Source: Candidatus Sumerlaeota bacterium (GTDB taxonomy: Bacteria; Sumerlaeota; Sumerlaeia; SLMS01; JAHLLQ01). Taken from it: a stretch of DNA of 64,000 bases. Positions 55,253 to 62,345 of this stretch are shown here, piece after piece. The stretch's first letter is position 1; the number at the start of each line of letters is the position of its first letter. The notes under the pieces are model-generated. The model worked only from the letters and a program-made list of their open reading frames with translations, did no database searches and was not told where the DNA came from. The DNA lies in the NCBI GenBank assembly GCA_030156535.1, contig JASGMJ010000003.1:62001-126000 (forward strand). The letters run 5' to 3'. The translations under genes were made by a program, and so were the position numbers.

Positions 55253-56296
55253 GTGACTGCCCAAAAACTCTCCACCACCGACCTTTGCGCCCTGCTCGGC
55301 ATCGACCGCCCGGCGGGCGCGCCTGATGCCATGATCGAGGGCATTACCACGCTGGACCTTGCGGGTTCGGTGCATGTGTCCTTTCTGGCGCGGCGCAAAA
55401 TGGCAGCGGCGGCGGCGAGCTCCGGCGCCGCGCTGATCCTGGTGCCAGCCGCAGACCCACTCGCTGACCCGCGGGCCCTGCCCGTCAAGGACGTGTGGGG
55501 TGCGGTGCTGACCCTGCTGAACCATTTTCATCCGCCCCCCGCCGTCGAACCCTTTCGCCACCCCAGTGCCATCATCCACGAGTCCGCCACCATTGGCGCA
55601 AACGTCCACATCGGCCCGTATGTCGTCATCGAGGAGAACGCCTCGGTGGGCGACGGGTCGCGCGTGGGGGCCTTTACGTTCATCGGTGCCGGGGCATCTG
55701 TCGGCCGGGGAGCGACGCTGCTCGAACGCGTGACGCTGCGCGAGGGCTGCCGCCTGGGCGACCGCGTTCTGGTGCACAGCGGCGTGGTCATCGGCTCGGA
55801 CGGGTTCAAGTACGAGACGATCGGCGGGCGCCTGACCAAGATGCCGCAGGTCGGGATCGTCGTCGTCGAGGACGACGTGGAGATCGGGGCGAACAGCGCG
55901 ATCGACCGCGCGAGCTTCTCGGTCACCCGCATCGGTGCCCGCACCAAGATCGACAACTTTGTCCACGTCGCGCACAATTGCGACATCGGGCCGGACTGCA
56001 TTCTCGTGGCCCAGGTGGGAATCGCGGGATCGGCAAAGCTGGGGCGCGGCGTGCTGATCGCCGGTCAGTCCGGCGTCGCAGACCACGCCGTCGTGGGCGA
56101 TGGCGTTCGCGTCGGCGGCCAGTCCGGCGTGCGCGGCCGGATCGCACCGGGGCTGGATCTCGTCGGCTCGCCCGCCATCGATGCCAAGCAGTTCGCCCGC
56201 CTGCAAGTCATGCTGCGGCGGTTCCCCGATATCTATGCGGAACTGCGTCCGCTCCTCAAGCATACCGGGGAAACGGACGGGGAAGAGGGGGAGTAA
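55253..56296 (+). CDS. lpxD: UDP-3-O-(3-hydroxyacyl)glucosamine N-acyltransferase
   Basis: This enzyme adds the second hydroxyacyl chain from acyl-ACP in lipid A synthesis, so the cell has an LPS-type outer membrane. The 347-residue protein has an N-terminal uridine-binding domain (ITTLDLAGSVHVSFLARRK) and then a left-handed beta-helix of hexapeptide repeats (SATIGANVHIGPYVVIEENASVG and on). GSDGFKYE and IDNFVHVAHNCDIG contain the family's conserved positions, the His near 239 being catalytic. The start is GTG 55253 with GGGGAG upstream. No other lpx gene is in the window. Confidence 0.93.
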   Translation: MTAQKLSTTDLCALLGIDRPAGAPDAMIEGITTLDLAGSVHVSFLARRKMAAAAASSGAALILVPAADPLADPRALPVKDVWGAVLTLLNHFHPPPAVEPFRHPSAIIHESATIGANVHIGPYVVIEENASVGDGSRVGAFTFIGAGASVGRGATLLERVTLREGCRLGDRVLVHSGVVIGSDGFKYETIGGRLTKMPQVGIVVVEDDVEIGANSAIDRASFSVTRIGARTKIDNFVHVAHNCDIGPDCILVAQVGIAGSAKLGRGVLIAGQSGVADHAVVGDGVRVGGQSGVRGRIAPGLDLVGSPAIDAKQFARLQVMLRRFPDIYAELRPLLKHTGETDGEEGE

Positions 56297-56365
56297 CCCC
56301 CTGCCGGGACGATGGTCGCCCCCCCCTCCTCTCATGGTCCAATGTGAGCCAACGCATTGACGGGA

Positions 56366-56398
56366 AGAACTGAAAACCGAAAACTGAGAACTGAAAAC
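56366..56398. repeat. CTGAAAAC/CCGAAAAC short-period repeat
   Basis: Contains CTGAAAACCGAAAACTGAGA then CTGAAAAC: the reverse complement of the phrase set at 49901-49938. Confidence 0.65.
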
Positions 56399-56527
56399 AT
56401 TTTCCCGACCCGTCTTGCGGGCCCCGGGGAAACACGTTCGAGCAGCACCACGCCCCCTCCCTTGACGCCGCCGCCTTGACTTGGGCACCGTTCGCCCCGC
56501 CATCAGGCCACTCAGGAGACTCGCCCC

Positions 56528-58276
56528 GTGCTCATCGAACACCTCGTTGGAAAACGCATCGCAGACGCCCCGAAAGACGCTCAGACCCCCGGCCACCGGC
56601 TCTTGCTGCGTGGCGGGTACATCCGCCAGGTGGGTCAGGGCATCTACACGCTGCTGCCGCTGGCGCACCGCGTCTGCCAGCGCGTCGAGGCCATCATCCG
56701 CGAGGAGATGAACCGCGTCGGCGGCCAGGAACTCCTGATGCCCGTCGTCTCGCCCGCCGAGCTCTGGGAGGAATCCGGCCGCTACCAGACCGTCGGCTCC
56801 GAGATGCTGCGCTTCACCGACCGCAACGACCACCCGTGCGTCCTCAACATGACGCACGAGGAAGTCATCGTCGATGCCGTGCGCGCCAACATCGACAGCT
56901 ATCGCCAGTTCCCCTTCCTCGTGTACCAGATCCAGACGAAGTTCCGCGACGAGCCGCGCAGCCGTGGCGGCCTCATCCGCGTGCGCGAGTTCACGATGAA
57001 GGACGGCTACTCGTTCCATCGCACGGACGAGTGTCTCGACAAGACCTACCACGAAGTCCACAAGGCCTACACGCGCATCTTCAAGCGCGTCGGGCTGCGC
57101 CGCTTCATCGACATCGAATCCGACACGGGGATGATGGGCGGCAGTGTCGCGCACGAGTTCATGCTCGTGTCCGACGTGGGCGAGGACACGCTGGTCCTCT
57201 GCAGCGCGTGCGACTACCGGGCAAACCGCGAAGTGGCGCGCAGCAAGCGCGTCTACGAGTCGTCCGAGGCGATGCAGCCCCTGACGAACGTCGAGACTCC
57301 CGGCCAGAAAACCATCGACGAGGTCACCACGTTCCTGAAATCCGACGCGCGTCACGCCTGCAAGGCCGTCGCCTTCATGGCGGGGGAGAAGCCCGTCGTG
57401 GCCTTTGTGCGCGGTGATTTCGACGTCAACCTCGCCAAGCTCAAGCGTGCCCTGCGCACCGGCGACGTGCGTCCAATGGAGGACAGCGAGTTTGCGTCGT
57501 TCGGCAGCGTCGCGGGCTTTGTCGGCCCGCTCGGCGTGGACACCGCGAAGGTGACGCTGCTCTTCGACGAATCCGTTGCCCAATCGCCCAACCTGATCAT
57601 CGGAGCCAACGCCGTCGATCTGCACACCACGGGCTTCAACTTCACGCGCGATCTTCCGGCGGGCACGCCGGTCCACGATCTGACCGACGTGAACGAGGGC
57701 GATCCGTGCCCGTGCTGCGGCAAGCCGCTGTCGCTCGAACGTGGCATCGAGATCGGCAACATTTTCCAGCTCGGCAAGAAGTACACCGCCGCCATGCGCT
57801 TCGAATACAGCGAGGAAGACGGCTCGCTCGCGATCCCCACGATGGGGTGCTACGGCATCGGCGTGGGGCGCACGATGGCCTCGGTTGTCGAAGAGAGTAA
57901 CGACAAGTACGGCCCCATCTGGCCGATCTCCATCGCACCGTTCCAGGTGCAGGTGTGCTGCCTGGGGGCGAGCAAGGACCCGTCGATCGCCGACGTGGGC
58001 CGCAAGGTCTACGACGACCTGCGCGCCGCCGGTATCGAGACGCTGTTCGATGCCCGCGCCGTCGGAGCCGGCTTCATGTTCGCCGACGCCGACCTGATCG
58101 GGGCACCGCTGCGGGTGATTGTTTCGCCACGCAACCAGAAGAAGGGCGTCGCGGAACTGAAGTACCGGGTTGTGGAACCGCCCGCGGACCTTCCGGCAGA
58201 GGCGCCGCTGGACAACCTGATCCCGGCACTCCAGGAAATCCTCGCCCGGCTGGCGGCCCCGTTCGCCGCCTCCTGA
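56528..58276 (+). CDS. proS: Prolyl-tRNA synthetase (bacterial type)
   Basis: A 582-residue class II synthetase charging tRNA-Pro. Motif 1 region is GQGIYTLLPLAHRV, motif 2 TKFRDEPRSRGGLIRVREFTMKDGYSFH, and motif 3 MGCYGIGVGRTMASVVEE. Between motifs 2 and 3 lies the YbaK-like insertion (about 240-385) that edits mischarged Ala-tRNA; FMAGEKPVVAFVRGDFDVNLAKLKR is typical. The C-terminal anticodon-binding domain begins at VCCLGASKD. The start codon is GTG 56528. Standard length. Confidence 0.96.
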   Translation: MLIEHLVGKRIADAPKDAQTPGHRLLLRGGYIRQVGQGIYTLLPLAHRVCQRVEAIIREEMNRVGGQELLMPVVSPAELWEESGRYQTVGSEMLRFTDRNDHPCVLNMTHEEVIVDAVRANIDSYRQFPFLVYQIQTKFRDEPRSRGGLIRVREFTMKDGYSFHRTDECLDKTYHEVHKAYTRIFKRVGLRRFIDIESDTGMMGGSVAHEFMLVSDVGEDTLVLCSACDYRANREVARSKRVYESSEAMQPLTNVETPGQKTIDEVTTFLKSDARHACKAVAFMAGEKPVVAFVRGDFDVNLAKLKRALRTGDVRPMEDSEFASFGSVAGFVGPLGVDTAKVTLLFDESVAQSPNLIIGANAVDLHTTGFNFTRDLPAGTPVHDLTDVNEGDPCPCCGKPLSLERGIEIGNIFQLGKKYTAAMRFEYSEEDGSLAIPTMGCYGIGVGRTMASVVEESNDKYGPIWPISIAPFQVQVCCLGASKDPSIADVGRKVYDDLRAAGIETLFDARAVGAGFMFADADLIGAPLRVIVSPRNQKKGVAELKYRVVEPPADLPAEAPLDNLIPALQEILARLAAPFAAS

Positions 58277-58467
58277 TTCCCCGGAAACGGGATACATCGC
58301 AGGTTGTTGACTTCGCTGGCTTGTCCCATACTTGCCGGTGGGCGGGTTCGCGTGGGGGCACTTCCCGGCAACTGGGTATTGCGCCGCTCGGCTGCTCTCG
58401 GTCACAAATGGCACCTATGGGGTTTTTGTATCATCGCCGGCCGCAAGGCCCACGAGGTGAAGCGTTC

Positions 58468-61098
58468 ATGGGACGACGGGGAACGACTGTGTACACGATT
58501 CTGGCAGGGGGGATGCTCGCGGTGCTTCTGGCTCTGCCCGCAGCGTTGCCGGCGGATCGTCTTTTTCTCAACAATGGCAGTGTGCTCGAAGGCACCATCG
58601 TCTTCGAAGACGGCGCCGAAGTCCGCATCCTTGTGGGCGGCAGCGAACTCGCCATCACGCGCGACCGCATCAGCCGGGTGGAGAACACCGAGGACGTGGT
58701 GGGGCCCGGCGAGAGCGAGGCGACGACCTCGCGCCAGGCCCTGAAGGATGGCCGCATCGCCGATGCCTGGCAGGCACTCCTTCAGATGCACCAGGCCGAT
58801 CCCGACGCGTGGCGCCGCCACGAGTCGCACGTCAAGAACGTCATCAAGGAAATGCTGGACGCGATCGACTCCTCGATCGCCCGGGGGGACGCGGCTTCGG
58901 CGTTGGCGCTTGCCGACGCGCTGGCCTCTCCGGAATCCAGCGCGCTTGTTTTTGCCGTCTATCCCGACTCGCAAACGTCGGTCGCCAACCGCCTTCGGCT
59001 GGCCCGGGGAGGCGCCCATGCCTCGGCGGGACGTGTTGCGCGCCAGCAGGGGAACCTCGAATTCGCCGAGCAGGAACTCCGCCAGGCACTCGAATTCCTG
59101 AAGCCCGATGACCTCGCCTTTGCGCCCGCCCAGTACGAACTCGGAGGTGTCCTGAAGCAAAAGGGGCTCGCCCTCAATCAGGCGGGGAACAAGCAGGCCG
59201 CCGCCACGGCGTTCAGTGCGGCCCTGCAGGCGTACGAGCAGGTGCGCCAGACGGCCCAGCGCGATGCGGCGATGCTGCGGACGGCGACCTCCGAGATTCA
59301 GAGCATTCGCGAGGGGCTGCTCAAGCCGCTCAACGCCCAGCTCAACGTCACTCCCACGCCCGTGCCCGTTACCGTTGTTCAGCGCACGCCGTTCCCGTCG
59401 CCCACGCCGGTGCCCACGCCCACGCCCCAGCCCGGCCTGACCGAGCGGGTGTTCGGCGCCGGGGCCCGCGAGAAGGTCTCCGGATTCTTCAACAAGCTGC
59501 TCCCCGAGTCGATCGACGGCGGGAAGGTGGCCGACTGGACCCTCTACGCCATCCTCTTCATCGTCGGCTTCTGGGTGATCCCGGGCCTCATTCTGCGCAT
59601 GCTGACCAAACGGCTGGACCCCGTGGCGCAGACGTGGCTCGGCCGCGTGCTCTATCTGGGGCCCATTGCGCTGGCGGGATACGCCGTCTCCTTCATCAAG
59701 ATGCCAACGAAGAAGGCACGGACGAAGAAGGCCAAGCATCCTTGCCCGCACTGTGGCTTCGCCCTGGACAACGTGCTGGTCTACGAGAGCCTCGACTTCC
59801 GCCATTGCCCGAACTGCGGGGGCGACATCGCGCCCATCTACACGCTGGAGGACTACATCAACCTGGTGAGCAACAGCCTGGCCACCGACGCGGAGAAGGT
59901 CGTGATGGGGCTCGTCACGATGGAGAGCTTTGTCGGCAAGGACATGATGCAGCGCTTGGTGCGCGCGATGATCATCAAGGCCGTGCGCGACCGCGCGTCC
60001 GACGTGCACGTCGAGCCACAGCAGGATCACGTGACGGTGCGCTATCGCGTGGACGGCATGATGCTGGAAATGACGCGGCTCCCCGCGTCGCTCGGTCCGG
60101 CGGTTGTCTCCGCTGTCAAAGTCACCGCGGACATGGATATTTCGGAGAAGCGCAAGCCTCAGGACGGGCGCACGCAATACGAAGTGGACGGCGCCAACAT
60201 CGACGTGCGCGTGGCGTCCTCGCCCTCGCCGCAGGGCGAGAAGCTCTCGATGCGCCTGCTCGATTTCCGCTCGATCGAGACCGACGCCAAGAAGCTCGGC
60301 ATGACGAAGTCCACCCGCGATCTGTTCGACCGCTCGATCCACGAGCCGCATGGTCTGGTGCTCGTTTGCGGCCCGACCGGTTCCGGCAAAACGACGACGC
60401 TCTACGTTGCCCTGCGCAGCCTGGCGACTGGTGACAAAAACATCGTCTCCATTGAGGATCCCATCGAGTTCCGCCTTGCGGGGATCAACCAGACCCAGGT
60501 CAACCCGGTTGCGGGTCTGACGTTCGCCAACGGATTGCGCTCGATTTTGCGCCAGGACCCCGACGTCGTGATGGTCGGCGAAATCCGCGACAAGGAAACC
60601 GCCGAGATCGCCGTCAACGCCGCGCAGACCGGGCACCTGGTCTTTTCGACGCTGCACACGATCGACGCGGCGTCCTCGATCACGCGCCTCTACGACTTCG
60701 GCATCGGGCCGCGTCAGTTCGCCGACGCCCTTTCCATTGTCATGGCCCAGCGTCTGATCCGCCTCGTTTGCCCCGAGTGCAAGAAGCAGACGAAGCCGGA
60801 TTCCGAAATCCTCAAGGCCATCGGCATTCCGGTCGTGGAGGAAGACCAGTACCCGTGGGTTGTTGGCAAGGGATGCGACGTCTGCAACAAGACGGGCTTC
60901 CTGGGACGCACGGGTTTGTTCGAGATGCTCGTGCCGAACACGGCCATCCGCACGGCTCTGGAGCGCGGCGACATCACCACGGCGGAACTGCGCGAGCTGG
61001 CCATCGCCAACGGAATGCGCACGCTGCGCGAGGAATCGCTCGTCCTCCTGCGTCAGAGCATGACCACCGCCGAGGAAGTCCTTCGCGTGACGAAGTAG
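58468..61098 (+). CDS. GspE/PilB-type secretion ATPase fused to an N-terminal TPR region
   Basis: An 876-residue fusion. Residues 7-28 are a signal-like hydrophobic segment. Residues 30-72 form a small SH3-like unit (DRLFLNNGSVLEGTIVFEDG), then TPR-like helices (about 85-300) and a Pro/Thr linker. Two hydrophobic segments (about 357-380 and 395-412) follow, then a zinc ribbon (CPHCG...CPNCGG, about 426-450). From about 480 is a full GspE ATPase: GPTGSGKTTT (636), IVSIEDPIEF, DVVMVGEIRDKETAEIA, HLVFSTLHTIDA, and the C-terminal tetracysteine site (CPEC...CDVC). It powers pseudopilus or pilus assembly. GAGGTGA precedes the ATG at 58468. The N-terminal half is not part of ordinary GspE. Confidence 0.88.
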   Translation: MGRRGTTVYTILAGGMLAVLLALPAALPADRLFLNNGSVLEGTIVFEDGAEVRILVGGSELAITRDRISRVENTEDVVGPGESEATTSRQALKDGRIADAWQALLQMHQADPDAWRRHESHVKNVIKEMLDAIDSSIARGDAASALALADALASPESSALVFAVYPDSQTSVANRLRLARGGAHASAGRVARQQGNLEFAEQELRQALEFLKPDDLAFAPAQYELGGVLKQKGLALNQAGNKQAAATAFSAALQAYEQVRQTAQRDAAMLRTATSEIQSIREGLLKPLNAQLNVTPTPVPVTVVQRTPFPSPTPVPTPTPQPGLTERVFGAGAREKVSGFFNKLLPESIDGGKVADWTLYAILFIVGFWVIPGLILRMLTKRLDPVAQTWLGRVLYLGPIALAGYAVSFIKMPTKKARTKKAKHPCPHCGFALDNVLVYESLDFRHCPNCGGDIAPIYTLEDYINLVSNSLATDAEKVVMGLVTMESFVGKDMMQRLVRAMIIKAVRDRASDVHVEPQQDHVTVRYRVDGMMLEMTRLPASLGPAVVSAVKVTADMDISEKRKPQDGRTQYEVDGANIDVRVASSPSPQGEKLSMRLLDFRSIETDAKKLGMTKSTRDLFDRSIHEPHGLVLVCGPTGSGKTTTLYVALRSLATGDKNIVSIEDPIEFRLAGINQTQVNPVAGLTFANGLRSILRQDPDVVMVGEIRDKETAEIAVNAAQTGHLVFSTLHTIDAASSITRLYDFGIGPRQFADALSIVMAQRLIRLVCPECKKQTKPDSEILKAIGIPVVEEDQYPWVVGKGCDVCNKTGFLGRTGLFEMLVPNTAIRTALERGDITTAELRELAIANGMRTLREESLVLLRQSMTTAEEVLRVTK

Positions 61099-61123
61099 GG
61101 TTCCGCCCCGGAATTTGCGAACG

Positions 61124-61750
61124 TCAGCCGAGTGCCCCTTCGCCGATCGCGGTGTAGTGAGGGCCTTCCGGGCGCAGGGTGCTTTCCATGAGCAGCACGC
61201 GGTTGGCGGGTGCTGTGCCGAACTCCGCGTCCTTGTGGGGAGCCGCCAGCTTGGAGAAAGCGTAGGTGCCGCGCAGGCTCCTGAAGCGCGCCAGAGTGAT
61301 GTGGGCGTGGAAGTTATCGTGCTGGAGGGTGAGGCCTTCGGACTCGATGAGCCGGGCGATGCGGTTGTGCAGCGCCATCAGCCCGGCGAGCGGGCGCGAG
61401 ACGCCAGCCCAGAAAACGCGGGGAGCCTTGTGGTGGGGGAAGTAGCCGATGCCGCGCAGGCGCAGCTCGAACGGCGGGACGTCGCGGGCGGCGGCGGGGA
61501 GCGCGGCGATGAGGCGTTCGACGGTGGGAACGGGAACGGCGCCGAGGAAGTGCAGGGTGAGGTGGAAGTTGGCCGGTGGAACCCACGAGATTTCGGCGGG
61601 GGTGAAGCGGGCGGCCTTCGCGAGGCGCTCGGTCATGTCGGCCAGGACGGCGCGCCGGGCGTCGTCGAGGGGCAGGGCAAAGAAGACTCGCTTGGTTGCT
61701 TGTGACCCGTCTGGTTGCACGGGCGCGGAGGGCGGGTTCTCGTTGATCAT
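61124..61750 (-). CDS. thpR: RNA 2',3'-cyclic phosphodiesterase (2H family)
   Basis: A 208-residue 2H phosphoesterase. The two catalytic HxTx motifs are present: HLTLHFLG (about 65) and HAHITLARF (about 150), with RVFFALPLDDARRAVL at the start. The family opens 2',3'-cyclic phosphate ends on RNA; older names include LigT. It is convergent with the GspE fusion gene (25-base gap) and divergent from ptsH. The first 18 residues are a non-conserved extension, so the true start could be slightly downstream. Confidence 0.88.
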   Translation of the reverse strand: MINENPPSAPVQPDGSQATKRVFFALPLDDARRAVLADMTERLAKAARFTPAEISWVPPANFHLTLHFLGAVPVPTVERLIAALPAAARDVPPFELRLRGIGYFPHHKAPRVFWAGVSRPLAGLMALHNRIARLIESEGLTLQHDNFHAHITLARFRSLRGTYAFSKLAAPHKDAEFGTAPANRVLLMESTLRPEGPHYTAIGEGALG

Positions 61751-61804
61751 GGGGAATGCTATGCCGGGGTGCGGGGGAGACCTCAAGGGATGAGGAGGCT
61801 TGCC

Positions 61805-61833
61805 TTGACAATTAAGCGCTTAATTGGCGCAAT
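61805..61833 (+). promoter_or_regulatory. Candidate ptsHI promoter
   Basis: A perfect TTGACA (61805-61810), a 17-base spacer and CGCAAT as a weak -10. An 18-base palindrome fills the spacer. It would give a leader of about 160 bases before ptsH. Confidence 0.45.
61809..61826. promoter_or_regulatory. 18-base perfect palindrome, LacI-type operator candidate
   Basis: CAATTAAGCGCTTAATTG is a perfect palindrome with the LacI-family core TAAnCGnTTA. It overlaps the last bases of TTGACA, where a bound repressor would block RNA polymerase. Confidence 0.65.
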
Positions 61834-62002
61834 GCGACGGGTGCTGCTGAAAGGTGGGGGGGCGTGAGTCGGGCGGAGTGACGCCGCGTCTCCCGTTGGT
61901 GGCACCGTTGGCTTCCTCGTTGCTGTTTTTTTGGTGATGGGGTCTTGCGTGCGGCGAGGCAGGGATGCTTGGATTGGCAGCGCCAATGTGAAAGGGCCCC
62001 CC

Positions 62003-62293
62003 GTGGAATCGACCCGAGTGGAAATCAACGTCGTCATCGTGAACCGTCAGGGGCTTCATGCGAGGCCCGCCGCTCAGTTTGTGCGGCTGACGGGGCAGTT
62101 TCCGGAATGTGAAGTGACGGTGGTCCGCGAGGGCATGAGCGTGAACGGCAAGAGCATCATGGGAATGATGATGCTTGCCGCCGGGCCGGGGACCGAGCTG
62201 TCGATCGTGATCGAGGGCGAGGGAGCGGACGAGTTGAGCAAGAGCCTGCGGGAGCTTATCGAGTCCGGTTTCGGCGAAGAAATCTCGGGATAG
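62003..62293 (+). CDS. ptsH: Phosphocarrier protein HPr
   Basis: A 96-residue HPr that carries phosphate from Enzyme I. The phosphorylated histidine is His19 in NRQGLHARPAAQFV, and the regulatory serine region GKSIMGMMML (Ser51) is present, matching the Ser46 site of kinase-regulated HPr proteins. I start at the GTG at 62003 (AAAGG upstream); the reading frame is open back to 61931 but that sequence is not HPr-like. ptsI follows after 52 bases. Confidence 0.92.
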   Translation: MESTRVEINVVIVNRQGLHARPAAQFVRLTGQFPECEVTVVREGMSVNGKSIMGMMMLAAGPGTELSIVIEGEGADELSKSLRELIESGFGEEISG

Positions 62294-62345
62294 CGAAGAC
62301 GCCGCCCGTTGGGGCGCGTGTTGCGGGAGACCAGGGATCCCACTC

